Assembly: GCA_029974985.1 (NCBI GenBank)
Contig: JARKQC010000369.1
Coordinates: forward strand, 1-64,000
Length of the DNA: 64,000 nt
Origin: Bacteroidota bacterium
Lineage (GTDB): Bacteria > Bacteroidota > Ignavibacteria > Kapaibacteriales > UBA2268
Direction: 5' to 3'
In this document: one piece after another, positions 20,301 to 29,200 of the stretch
Layout of the letters: the number at the start of each line of letters is the position of its first letter
Position numbering within the stretch: position 1 is the first letter of the stretch
Made by a program: the position numbers and the translations under genes
Notes under the pieces: generated by a model
The model's database searches: none
What the model was told of the DNA's origin: nothing
The model's input: the letters and a program-made list of their open reading frames with translations, nothing else

Positions 20301-20476
20301 TTCTGAATTTCCTCAATAAGTTTATTCTCTGATAAATGTACAAGTTCTTTATCAAAGAAATCTTGACTTTCGGAAACGATTTTTGTGCCATAATTAATAG
20401 GCGGCTCAACAATCTGAGATAAAACAGAATAAACTGTTAATAAATATAATAGAAATAGTATTCTGAATAATTTCAT
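17348..20476 (-). CDS. Giant exported TPR protein, 1042 aa
   Basis: An exported protein (signal peptide MKLFRILFLLYLLTVYSVLS) made almost wholly of tetratricopeptide repeats of the BamD/YbgF type. It has more than twenty units of the form A-x2-Y-x2-A-x8-P-x-S, for example SYKIVIESYPGSEMAPES and YEKFIKKNPNDESIPEVLYW. Such long TPR solenoids act as periplasmic or outer-membrane-associated scaffolds. In the Tol-Pal system the TPR protein CpoB/YbgF links peptidoglycan synthesis to outer-membrane constriction, and this much larger protein leads an operon that also encodes barrel, SPOR and TonB-like proteins. It is the first gene of the operon and is divergent from the ECF sigma gene. Confidence 0.88.
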   Translation of the reverse strand: MKLFRILFLLYLLTVYSVLSQIVEPPINYGTKIVSESQDFFDKELVHLSENKLIEEIQKFQYGLSFDKSILLQANIDLNAGNYNIADGMLADFISTRTNSPFIPLASLQRGFMTFELGKFKQAEFLFEETESYAMKDFKIREDSAYLIIAQKAEFWRAMSLSYQGRYQDALPVFLNMASKYPTSDFSDDSYYYIARIQEINRNYDSALYYYRLISKNYSKSNVALISIIREANCNLMLRQPSSALIALERAETIATHIEANDSIAKLYEAQIFKDNALEKILFLKGDAYNIGGNYKEAVKVFVKFINEFPNSPWIYYARLGYGWALLNLNDFDKALNEYDTIITNSSDSSLQERSIAQLYRVVTLKRKGDTETARKELAALTLKADYPYQGLVLLELGQINYEDGDYDRAVKNLERAEREAQDGRTAVRTHLLLGATYLELKLWDKATLQYNKASKLASASNEIIMPNKKWYISEATLKEGIALVQSHRASEAIGLLQNFIANNKGDARNEEALFWLAESFYKIELLKNASDTYQKLLDLYPNSSRREEILYGLGWSYFRVKDFNNSSKIFDQMIKEFPKSKYAVEVLTRQADGYYMEKRFANAVSSYKRAAELSKGTEEGQYASYQLAHALYRNSNYEQAISSLLDFVRIYNKSPYSPNALYLIGWIRFQQRKYAESIDNFEFLINAYPQSSLTPRAYYAIGDAYYNLGKYEQAINSYKIVIESYPGSEMAPESIKSIQFCLIALGRESEAIDIANQYVATNPESPFAPVFQKKIGEMFYQGRKYKDAISEYEKFIKKNPNDESIPEVLYWMAKSYESLNETDDAQKIFEKLVNEYPKSDYAPMAMLDNGLLQIEIANISKADALLKSLQEKYPENSNAAQAGFERGVLKYKLGDTISALEIFHNVTSKYPNTDWGDQSRYRIAMHYRANGRNDSARVNFAYISAIEDNPNISSECQYRIGELWMRDKNYDKAIESFIIVKEKYEGFEDWFSLALLGLGESYENVGQIDNAKEIYKALEALRPDDDFGNTAKSRLKRIKSK

Positions 20477-20561
20477 AAAAAATCAGTATATAACTTAAAA
20501 ATAAATATTTAAGTATCAATACACAATGCCCCATTTTTTTAGGAATTTTTGATATGATACT

Positions 20562-20590
20562 CTATGCCGCATAGTAAAAATACAAAATTA
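20562..20590 (-). promoter_or_regulatory. Putative promoter and operator of the TPR/SPOR/TonB operon
   Basis: On the minus strand TAATTTTG (20583-20590) matches the -7 consensus TAnnTTTG. Directly after it, at the expected start of transcription, is the 13-base palindrome CTATGC-C-GCATAG (20562-20574), which is GC-rich against a very AT-rich background. This placement suits a repressor or roadblock operator. No TTTG -33 element is seen at standard spacing. Confidence 0.35.
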
Positions 20591-20703
20591 TAGATTAACT
20601 ACATAATATTTTATTAATTATTTTTTTTATTTTCAATTTTTTTTAGAAATTATGTATTTATAGTACAATAATTTATTACTTTTGAATTAAAAAAAAATAA
20701 TGT

Positions 20704-20739
20704 GTAACTTTTCATTAATTTACTTTGTCTTATGACAAA
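20704..20739 (+). promoter_or_regulatory. Putative ECF-type promoter and inverted repeat before the sigma gene
   Basis: GTAAC (20704-20708), 18 bases, then GTCTTA (20727-20732) resembles ECF promoters (-35 GGAAC-like, -10 GTC-like). It would give a leader of about 35 bases before the sigma gene, so autoregulation is possible. The -10 overlaps an inverted repeat TTTGTC-TTAT-GACAAA (20724-20739). A Bacteroidota -7 motif TACTTTTG also occurs at 20677-20684. The rest of the 297-base divergent gap is AT-rich with no gene. Confidence 0.35.
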
Positions 20740-20773
20740 AGATTAATGCACAGAAATAAAATTTTATAAAGAT

Positions 20774-21340
20774 ATGTTTTTTAAGAAAAAAATATTGCAA
20801 GATGAAACACTCGAAAATGAGGCGATAATCGCTTTACAAAAAGGTAGTGCAGAGGCATTTCATATTCTTTATCAAAATTATGCACAAAAAATCTATCGTT
20901 TTTGTATTAGAATGCTCGGCAATACAGAGCTTGCAGAAGACGCTTTTCAAGAGATATTTTTAAAAGTATATGAAAAACGAAGCACTTTTCTTGGCGATAA
21001 TTTTTCCTCTTGGCTTTTTGCAATAGCAAGAAATACTTGTATTAATACAATACGACAAAAAAGAGATATTTCAGAATTTGATGAAACTCTTTATGATAAC
21101 GATTCTAATGGAAATATTTCTGATATTGAACTAAAAGACCAAATAGAAAAAGCAATATTAGATTTGCCTTCATCATTAAGAGAAGCATTAATATTGAGAG
21201 AATACGATGATTTATCGTATCAAGAAATTGCTAAAACTTTAAATATAGATTTATCATTAGTAAAAGTTAGAATTCACCGTGCAAGATTAATCTTAAGAAA
21301 AGTATTAAAACCACTGGTTAAGGAAATTTATGAATCTTGA
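20774..21340 (+). CDS. ECF-family RNA polymerase sigma factor
   Basis: A 188-residue sigma-70-type extracytoplasmic-function factor. Region 2 is clear (AFHILYQNYAQKIYRFCIRM, ELAEDAFQEIFLKVYEK and the DNA-melting stretch SWLFAIARNTCINTIRQKR). Region 4 is also clear (LPSSLREALILREYDDLSYQ, then EIAKTLNIDLSLVKVRIHRA with the helix-turn-helix). It would redirect RNA polymerase to a stress or envelope regulon. Its last 11 bases overlap the next gene, which encodes a membrane anti-sigma-like protein, the standard arrangement for ECF regulation. An ECF-like promoter upstream suggests autoregulation. The signal sensed is unknown. Confidence 0.95.
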   Translation: MFFKKKILQDETLENEAIIALQKGSAEAFHILYQNYAQKIYRFCIRMLGNTELAEDAFQEIFLKVYEKRSTFLGDNFSSWLFAIARNTCINTIRQKRDISEFDETLYDNDSNGNISDIELKDQIEKAILDLPSSLREALILREYDDLSYQEIAKTLNIDLSLVKVRIHRARLILRKVLKPLVKEIYES

Positions 21341-22655
21341 TTATCTCATATCAAAGTACATTGATGGAGAGCTTACTCAATCCGAAGATGCATTATTAAG
21401 AAAATTGTTGAAAGAAGACAAATTTTCAAAACATCAATTTGATATGTCGGTAGAATTACATCTTGATTTAATTGAAGATAGAGACTCGATAACAGTGCCA
21501 ACTGATTTATATGTTCGCACTCAAGAAGCAGTGCTTATGAAAATTCTTGCTTCTGCTCCCGAAATTATGCCAATTACAAAATTAAAAAAACAAAGATTTT
21601 CTACTCAATTATATTCATTAGTTGCTATGATTGCTTTTTTTATTATTGTAACAGTTTTTACAATAAGTGATAATAATCTTAAGAGAATTATCGAATTTTC
21701 TAATACGAATAATTCGCAATTAAGTTCAATTAAACAAGATGATGTTAATTCTAATTTTTCAAATCAATCAATTAAAAAACAAACAAAAGTAAACAAAGGA
21801 AAATCAAATAAGTTAGCTGAATTTTCAAATATTTCTTTTAATGACAATTCAAATATTATCGAAGACAATAATTTGAGGTTGCATAATCAAGAAATTGCTG
21901 AAACTAATATTTTTAATGATATTAATAATAATGAATTTGATGAAATTAATAATATTAAGGATAATATTAGTATTAATAATAATTCAAAAAATTATAATTT
22001 ATTAGAACAGTTTGATAATAAATTACAAAATCATAGTTTTGAAAATAATGTTTTAACAAATAATCCTTTGCAAAATTCATTAATAATTTCAAGTGAATTA
22101 ACTTCGATACAGCTAACAACATTTGTATCACAAGATTTTGCAAGAATGGGCATTGCTACGAGCTCAAATAATCCAATAATATCAATGTCTCAAAGTTTAG
22201 GTTATAATATTAATGATAAAAGCTCTTTTGGTATTGAGTTTGGAATTATCGAATTACAATATGATTATACAAAAGAAATTCCCGTAAATAACTCTATATC
22301 AACGCAAAATAGTTTCGGAGTAAATTCACCTTTAGAAGGCGCCCAAGAGCCAAAAATATATATTCCCGTAAAACTAAATCATCAACAACAAACAATCTGG
22401 GGAATGGCTTTTTTGGATACAAAATTATTTACTTATGAGAATTTCTCTTTAAATGGACGTTTAGGATTAGGTGCAACTGATGACGGTCCTATCGGATTGA
22501 GTAGAATATTAGCAAAATATAGATTATTTGACTATTTTATTCTTACAATAGGCGCAGAAGGGAAAATATTTATGCTTAAAACCCCATTACTTGAAAGCAC
22601 AAAATCAACAATTTCGAGTTATGGATTTGTTTATGGAGTGCAATTTAATTTGTAA
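21330..22655 (+). CDS. Membrane anti-sigma-like protein with beta-rich C-terminal domain
   Basis: A 441-residue protein overlapping the ECF sigma gene by 11 bases. The N-terminus (about 1-90) looks like an anti-sigma domain (ISKYIDGELTQSEDALLRKL) but lacks the H-x3-C-x2-C zinc motif. One transmembrane helix lies at about 92-112. A long Asn/Ser-rich linker follows. The C-terminal 180 residues are glycine- and aromatic-rich beta strands (SFGIEFGIIELQYDY, FSLNGRLGLGATDDGPIGLS, ISSYGFVYGVQFNL) that read like an outer-membrane barrel domain. Joining an inner-membrane helix to barrel-like strands is unusual, although similar sigma-linked proteins are annotated in Bacteroidota. It probably holds the sigma factor until an envelope signal arrives. 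The exact C-terminal fold is uncertain. Confidence 0.75.
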   Translation: MNLDYLISKYIDGELTQSEDALLRKLLKEDKFSKHQFDMSVELHLDLIEDRDSITVPTDLYVRTQEAVLMKILASAPEIMPITKLKKQRFSTQLYSLVAMIAFFIIVTVFTISDNNLKRIIEFSNTNNSQLSSIKQDDVNSNFSNQSIKKQTKVNKGKSNKLAEFSNISFNDNSNIIEDNNLRLHNQEIAETNIFNDINNNEFDEINNIKDNISINNNSKNYNLLEQFDNKLQNHSFENNVLTNNPLQNSLIISSELTSIQLTTFVSQDFARMGIATSSNNPIISMSQSLGYNINDKSSFGIEFGIIELQYDYTKEIPVNNSISTQNSFGVNSPLEGAQEPKIYIPVKLNHQQQTIWGMAFLDTKLFTYENFSLNGRLGLGATDDGPIGLSRILAKYRLFDYFILTIGAEGKIFMLKTPLLESTKSTISSYGFVYGVQFNL

Positions 22656-22753
22656 GAGTAATAAAAAATAACAATTATTTAAAAAAATCTTATTATATTT
22701 GACTTCATAAATTTTTAAAATTATTTTAGAACTAAAATTTGAAAACTAAAAGG

Positions 22754-22783
22754 CTTGTATTATATAGATAATTGTTACATTTG
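22754..22783 (+). promoter_or_regulatory. Putative Bacteroidota promoter before the TonB-receptor cluster
   Basis: CTTG (22754-22757), 18 bases, then TACATTTG (22776-22783) approximates TTTG-N19-TAnnTTTG. A second -7 look-alike, TATATTTG, is at 22694-22701. The 299-base gap holds no gene. The remainder is an AT-rich leader ending in an AAGGAG Shine-Dalgarno (22942-22947). Confidence 0.4.
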
Positions 22784-22954
22784 TAAAATGTTTTTTATAC
22801 AAAAAACATAAAGATATTTTTTTAAATATTTATTGAAAAATATAATAACAATTTATTTATATATTTAATACGATAAGCTTTTCAAATAGTTTCAAAAGAA
22901 AAATTGAAATTTAAAATATAATTATTGGTATAATTCATTACAAGGAGTTACCGT

Positions 22955-25900
22955 ATGCGTAAGTTTTTACTACTTTTAATAATCGGAGTTATTGCGGCTT
23001 CGTCTGTTGGGCTTGCTCAAGTGTATGGAACACTAAAAGGTAAGGTTACAGATACTGAAGGCAAAGGACTCAGAGGTGCCTCAGTATTTATTGAAGGTAC
23101 ACAAAAAGGTGCAGCCGTACGTGAAAACGACGGAAGCTATGTTATCACCGGTATTGTTGCCGGCGAATATACCGTTAGATATACATTTACCGGTAGAACA
23201 ACGGAACGTAGGACATTAAGAATTTCAGCAAGTCAAACAACAACAATGGATGTTGTGCTGAAAGATGCCTCAGTGAAAACAGAAGAACTCATCGTTACAG
23301 CTGAAAAAGTTGTTCAGCATGATAAACAGGGTTCGATGGACAAAAAAACAAATACAGAAATTATTAATACTGCTCGCGAAGGTATCGGCGGAGTGATAAG
23401 TTTATCCGCTGGTGTATTAGCTTCTGGTTCGGGTTTCTCCATTCGTGGTGGACGTGATTCTGAAACTGACGTTCGCGTAGATGGTATGTCAATAGGTAAC
23501 GCATTTACAGGCGGCTTCGGTGTATCTGGTGCGACCTATTATCCGATGGTCTCATCTTATGCAACCGAAGAAGTGCAAGTGCTAAAAGGTGGATTCTCCG
23601 CAGAATACGGTGATGTAACTTCTGGTGTTGTAAACTCAATTGTTCAAACTGGGCGTGATAACCGTTATGATGGTTGGGTTCGTTGGAGAACAGACCTTCC
23701 CGCATTATATGGAAGTCAAGCAACTGGAACACGTATAATACGCGAAGGAACAAGATTTAAAGCGATAGAAGAAGGTGAAGGTGCAAAATTACAAGGTTCG
23801 AATGAACATACATTTGAATTTGGTACAGGCGGACCACTTCCATTTTTACCTAAAGGAAATACTTTCTATTTAACTGGACGATATTTCCATGAGTCAAATC
23901 GTGATGCAGGTTATGAGATTTTTGACCCTTGGGGAAATAATATTGGACAAAGACCTGATAACGGCTCTTGGGTACGCAATATTACAGCAAGATTAAAATT
24001 TGCATTAACCGAAGGATTATCATTGACATTAGGTGGTTCTTACGGATTATCAAGTTTTGAATTTTCAAGCTGGGGTTGGCTGTATGCAAATCGCGAAGGT
24101 TGGGTTTATGAAAAAAATACTAATGGCGATTTTATACTTCAAACAAATCCAGATGGAACTCCAAAAACAAATGGAATTCCAGAAAGAGTATTCAAACAAA
24201 ATGTATTAGATAATTTCGTAATAAATTATTTTGCATTGATTACACATCAATTAAGTTCTACAAGTTTTTATGAAATAAGAATATCAAATTCAACAAATAA
24301 TGACTTCTCTGGTAGAAGAATTGGTTGGGAAGATCCCGGATTTTTCTCTGGATTTAATATAAATATGCCGACTGATGATTATAAAATATTAAATAATAAA
24401 TTAGTACCGGGCAAAGATAAAATCGTTGACCAATATACAATGATTACAGAAACAGCAAATACGTCTGATGGTTATTTAAGACTCAATCTTCCACAAAGAA
24501 ATCCACTTACTGGATATTACGAAGGTGGTTCTAATTCATCCGGATCGAATAACCCTTGGGGTATTGCAAATTTATTTGCTACTTCTGGCTCGGGAGGATT
24601 TAATTATCGTGATGGTAATAACTGGACAATAGACGGCTCATTTAATCAATATCTTAAAACTGGTGAAATTGAACATAGTTTAAAAGCTGGTTTCCAAGCA
24701 TCAATTTATGAAATGTACAAACACTCTAATGGTAACCCTTATGATGGTAACCCATTCTTTGATGTTTATGATGATGGTAGATTTGGAGGTAACTTATATG
24801 CAGATAACGAAGCAATAAAAGAAAAGACAAATAAACCATATAAACCATTAAAAATTGCCGCTTATGTTCAAGACCAATTACAATTCAAAGGTATTATTTT
24901 TAGTCCTGGTATTAGATTTGATGTTTTCGAGCCAAATTCACAATATAGAACAGAAAAAATTCCTTTCGTACAAATAAGGTCTGATACGGGATTTAGCGAT
25001 GCAACTGCAAAAGTGCAAATAAGCCCAAGAGTAAACGTTGCTTATCCTATAACAGAAACATCAAATATTAGATTATCTTATGGAATGTATTTCCAAATGC
25101 CTATGCTTCAATATCTATATGATAACTTTGCAGTAGATATTTTACGTGGAAGTTCAATTCTTGGCGATCCAAATATGGAAGCACAAAGAACAAATCAATA
25201 CGAAATTGAATATAATCTTGGTTTAACCGAAGATTTAGTATTTTCTGCAACTGCTTATTATAAAGATATTTATAACCAATTAGGAATGTTGTATGTACCT
25301 ACTGTTCCGGATCCATATTGGCAATATACAGTATCAGAATATGGTTCATCACGCGGTATCGAGCTTAATTTTAGAAAACAAGCATTACCAACAGAAAATT
25401 TTGCTTTTGATTTGAATTATAATCTTGGCTACTTAACTGGTACATCATCTGGACCCGCTTCTAACTATGGTATTACAATAGATCCATTTACTAACAAACC
25501 TGCATTTCCATTATCTGAGTATTTTATGCCCGGTGATGTGAGACACTATATTAAAGGTAACTTTAGATTCTATTGGTTACAAGACCAAGGTCCTTCGATT
25601 GGGGGCATTAAGTTCCTTGAAAATGCTGATATTATTTTAACATCATTTTTCCGTTCTGGAAGACCATATACACGTACTGATAGAAATGGAAGAGCAATTT
25701 CAGAAATCAATTCAGACCGTTTACCATCAGTTTGGGCTCTTGACGCTAGAGTTCAAAAAACTATTTTATTAAAAGATATTTTTGGTGAAAGTGCTGGCAA
25801 TACAACAATTCAATTTTTTGTAGATATTACTAATTTACTTAACCGTACTGCAGTTCTTGGATTATATTCAACAACTGGCGATCCAATTGATGATGGTAGA

Positions 25901-26167
25901 ACATTCGACCGCCAAGTCGGTGACTTTAGTAGTATTACTTATTACAAAGAAGCAACTTTCGAAAATCCTACTACATTTGCATCTGCACAGTATGACCTCT
26001 ATGGCGATAGAGTATATAATGAAAATGCTGACTTTGATAAAAATGGTATTGTTACACAAGCTGAAACATTCGAAAGTTATTTTAAATATATTGATAAAAT
26101 TATTGCTTTCAGAGGAAATTTCCAAGCACCAAGAACAATATATTTTGGTATGATGTTTAGATTCTGA
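22955..26167 (+). CDS. TonB-dependent outer-membrane receptor with carboxypeptidase-like domain
   Basis: A 1070-residue outer-membrane receptor. It has a signal peptide (MRKFLLLLIIGVIAASSVGLAQ) and a carboxypeptidase regulatory-like beta-sandwich (about 25-105; GTLKGKVTDTEGKGLRGASV and GIVAGEYTVRYTFTG). A TonB-box-like stretch EELIVTAEKV follows, then a plug (SIRGGRDSETDVRVDGMS, EEVQVLKGGFSAEYGDVTSG) and a 22-strand-type barrel ending in the aromatic FGMMFRF. Such receptors import large ligands or, in T9SS bacteria, help build surface structures. The AAGGAG Shine-Dalgarno with 7-base spacing supports the ATG. The substrate cannot be read from sequence. It heads a cluster with a very large exported protein and a PorV-family barrel, so it may serve surface assembly instead of nutrient uptake. 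Confidence 0.92.
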   Translation: MRKFLLLLIIGVIAASSVGLAQVYGTLKGKVTDTEGKGLRGASVFIEGTQKGAAVRENDGSYVITGIVAGEYTVRYTFTGRTTERRTLRISASQTTTMDVVLKDASVKTEELIVTAEKVVQHDKQGSMDKKTNTEIINTAREGIGGVISLSAGVLASGSGFSIRGGRDSETDVRVDGMSIGNAFTGGFGVSGATYYPMVSSYATEEVQVLKGGFSAEYGDVTSGVVNSIVQTGRDNRYDGWVRWRTDLPALYGSQATGTRIIREGTRFKAIEEGEGAKLQGSNEHTFEFGTGGPLPFLPKGNTFYLTGRYFHESNRDAGYEIFDPWGNNIGQRPDNGSWVRNITARLKFALTEGLSLTLGGSYGLSSFEFSSWGWLYANREGWVYEKNTNGDFILQTNPDGTPKTNGIPERVFKQNVLDNFVINYFALITHQLSSTSFYEIRISNSTNNDFSGRRIGWEDPGFFSGFNINMPTDDYKILNNKLVPGKDKIVDQYTMITETANTSDGYLRLNLPQRNPLTGYYEGGSNSSGSNNPWGIANLFATSGSGGFNYRDGNNWTIDGSFNQYLKTGEIEHSLKAGFQASIYEMYKHSNGNPYDGNPFFDVYDDGRFGGNLYADNEAIKEKTNKPYKPLKIAAYVQDQLQFKGIIFSPGIRFDVFEPNSQYRTEKIPFVQIRSDTGFSDATAKVQISPRVNVAYPITETSNIRLSYGMYFQMPMLQYLYDNFAVDILRGSSILGDPNMEAQRTNQYEIEYNLGLTEDLVFSATAYYKDIYNQLGMLYVPTVPDPYWQYTVSEYGSSRGIELNFRKQALPTENFAFDLNYNLGYLTGTSSGPASNYGITIDPFTNKPAFPLSEYFMPGDVRHYIKGNFRFYWLQDQGPSIGGIKFLENADIILTSFFRSGRPYTRTDRNGRAISEINSDRLPSVWALDARVQKTILLKDIFGESAGNTTIQFFVDITNLLNRTAVLGLYSTTGDPIDDGRTFDRQVGDFSSITYYKEATFENPTTFASAQYDLYGDRVYNENADFDKNGIVTQAETFESYFKYIDKIIAFRGNFQAPRTIYFGMMFRF

Positions 26168-26212
26168 TAAAAAAAAATTTTTAAGAAATAGAAAGAATTG
26201 AGGATTTTTATT

Positions 26213-29200
26213 ATGATAAAATTTATCAAAAAGGTTAAGTATCCACTTCTATTAGTAATTATTACTCTATTAATTAGTGGAGTAAGTTCTTTAAAAGCTG
26301 AAACTATTAATGCTAAAAAAGATGTTAATACTAAAGGTGATATTAACCAAAATATTATGCAGGCGCGTACATATAGCGGCGTGTTTGACCTTCAGAAAAA
26401 TACAGTTAGTAATATTGATTTCTATACTACCAACTTTGGAATTTTTGGCTACGATATAGCTCGTTTACGTGGTGGTGGTTTCTGGCCACGCGGCTCGCAA
26501 AATCAATATATATTTTCTGCTGGTTTCTGGTTTGGAGCAAGAAAATATCGTGCAGGTGCTAATGACACAGTTAGCTATGTTACGATTACTTATAATCCTA
26601 ACTCTGGTAAAGGTTGGTTTGTACCCGGTCGTATAAATTACGGAGGTCCGGGAAGTAAAGAGCAACCAGATGAGGATAAAATAAATAATGATGAAAAATT
26701 AAAATATAGAACATATTTTTCTACTGATTTTAATCCCGGTACTGGCGAGCCAATTCAATCAGAACACGGTACAAATTGGCCAATATGGGATGCTTCTGAT
26801 AGAGTAGAAGATACATTAAAGGCTAATCGTTATTTTGGAAAATTTATTCCACAAGTTGAGTTACGTAATACTAATACCTTTAAAAAAGGTCCAGCTTTTA
26901 TTTCTGGTGAAGATATTTTCTCTACATATAAAGATACTGATCTTAGCTTTTACGAGGGTGGTGTAGCATCACGCCGCGAACGTGGTTATCCACTCCGCCT
27001 ACAAGTTGACCAAATGATTTATTCATGGGGTTTTGGTGATTATCGTGATTTCGTTTTTATTAAATATGAAATTACAAATTATTCTCCAGATACTTTATGG
27101 CAATGCTGGTTAGCACCAGTTTTAGACGTTGATATAGCAAGAGCAATCTCATCGAGCTATGGCGCTGGTAATGACCGTGCAAAATTCTATGATTGCGATA
27201 CTACATTAAATATGGCTGTGCAATGGACAAATACTGATCGTGGTGAATTTGGTTATGGCTTCGGCTATCTTGGTTTTGACTTCCTTGAATCACCAGCTAT
27301 TCAAAAATATTATGATACTACATATAATGAAGTCAAGGACAATAGCGGAAATTTAATTCGTATTGATACAATACTAACTGAAACACCTTATGACCCTATT
27401 AAGCATGCTGGTATGGAATTACCAAGATTCGTTCGTAAAGATAGTTTGTTCTATGCGAGCACATCACAATTAGGACTCACCACATTCCGAAATTGGAATA
27501 TTGAGGTTGACCCTCAAGAAGACGAAGAAAGATATCAAGCAATTTCTTCAAGATTAAGAGATGGTGATACTGGTCCTGGTGATAAACGATTAATGATGTC
27601 CACAGGTGATTTTAATATGCGACCTGGTGATACTGCTCGAGTTGTGATTGGTATTATTTTAGCGGGTACTGCTAAAGGTGGTGAGGCTGATGGTTCTTGC
27701 GATGATATGGCTGAACTCGAAAGAAAAGATAAATTTGCTCAAGCAGTTTATGATAATAATTTCCGTGCCCCTACGCCACCAGATAGAGCAATTATTAAGA
27801 AAGTAATTCCATTAAACAATGGAGTTACAATTCAATGGGATAACAGTTCTGAAATATCAGTAGATGTTGACGAACGCGGACTTGATTTTATGGGCTATTC
27901 AATTTATCGTGCAAGAAGAGCCAACCTTGATGGTTATTCACCAAATATTGAACAAGGTAGTAATGAGTATCCATTAGGACGCGGTCCATTAGGTTGGAGA
28001 CAAATTGCTGGCTATCAATTAAGAACACCTTTTATCAAATCAGAAAAAAGAAGCGGTTTAGATGATGATAATGAAAAAATGCCTTTTATTGATGAATTTG
28101 AAATTTTAGGACCATACATTGATGATGCTGGTAATATTATTGATAGTATGTCTGTAAGAGTTATGAGACGTGGTGTTGGTATAGGAGGTTTCTCTAATAC
28201 ACCGGGCGGTATAGCTTTTGTTGATACTTCTGCATATTCAGCACCTTGGGGTCAAGATTGGTGGAGAATGTTAAAAGAAGACCCAAGAATTGAAATTAGT
28301 AATGATGGTACTATTTTAGTTGACTATAATGGTAATAAAGGAAGTTTAGTATATTCTACATCACCATCGAGAAAACATTATATTTTTGATAGTGTTCTTG
28401 TGGGAGTTGCTAAACTAAATCGTGGCCTTGTTAAATTTAATCCTCTATTTTTTGAAAGAAAAACATTAAATCGCTCGAAGAGTTATTTAGATACTATGAC
28501 TAAATATTTCCCAGATTGGATTGTTGGTCAGAGAAAAAAAGTATGGGATGAAAAAGCAAAAGATAGTCTTTGGGTAAGATTTACAACAGATTCAATTTAC
28601 ATAAAAGGCTCTGAAAAACGTGGTGATATAAATGGTAATCCAACATCATTAGTCGAAGCTTGGGTTCCACGTCCTTTATCAAATATTATGAATGATTCTC
28701 TTCATCTTGTAGAAGTTAAGGACTCATTATACGCGTTTATTAAATCAAGCCAAGTAAAAATGGATTATCCAGACTACGAAACAAGAAAACATACAAGAGA
28801 AAATGTAATCGCTCCATATATGGCTTGGGCTACAAATAATAGAACACTAACAGACATTGGTGATGACAATCGAGATGGTTGGGTAAATAAAGACCCCGAT
28901 CCAACAATTACAGAAAAATTAATAAATAATATTGAATATTATTATAAAATTATTTCTTTTGATGAAGGTGATTATACTCAGCCAACGGAAAGAAAAGTAA
29001 ATATGGCTTCGCCAGGGTTATCAAACTTTACTGAAGCTATACCATCTGCGGCTCCTACAAATAAATTACCTGAATTAAAAGTAATTTATGTAGATTCAGC
29101 AAAAGTTGGTGGATTGTCTAATTTCAAATTCTTCGCTGTTGATCCAGATAGAGTTCAACAAAGATTTGCTGGTGATACACTCGAATTATTACTCAATCCT

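Noticed and set aside
20477..20773. Possible tRNA or small RNA in the divergent gap
   Set aside because: No cloverleaf or stable GC-rich structure. Only short palindromes and promoter-like motifs are visible.
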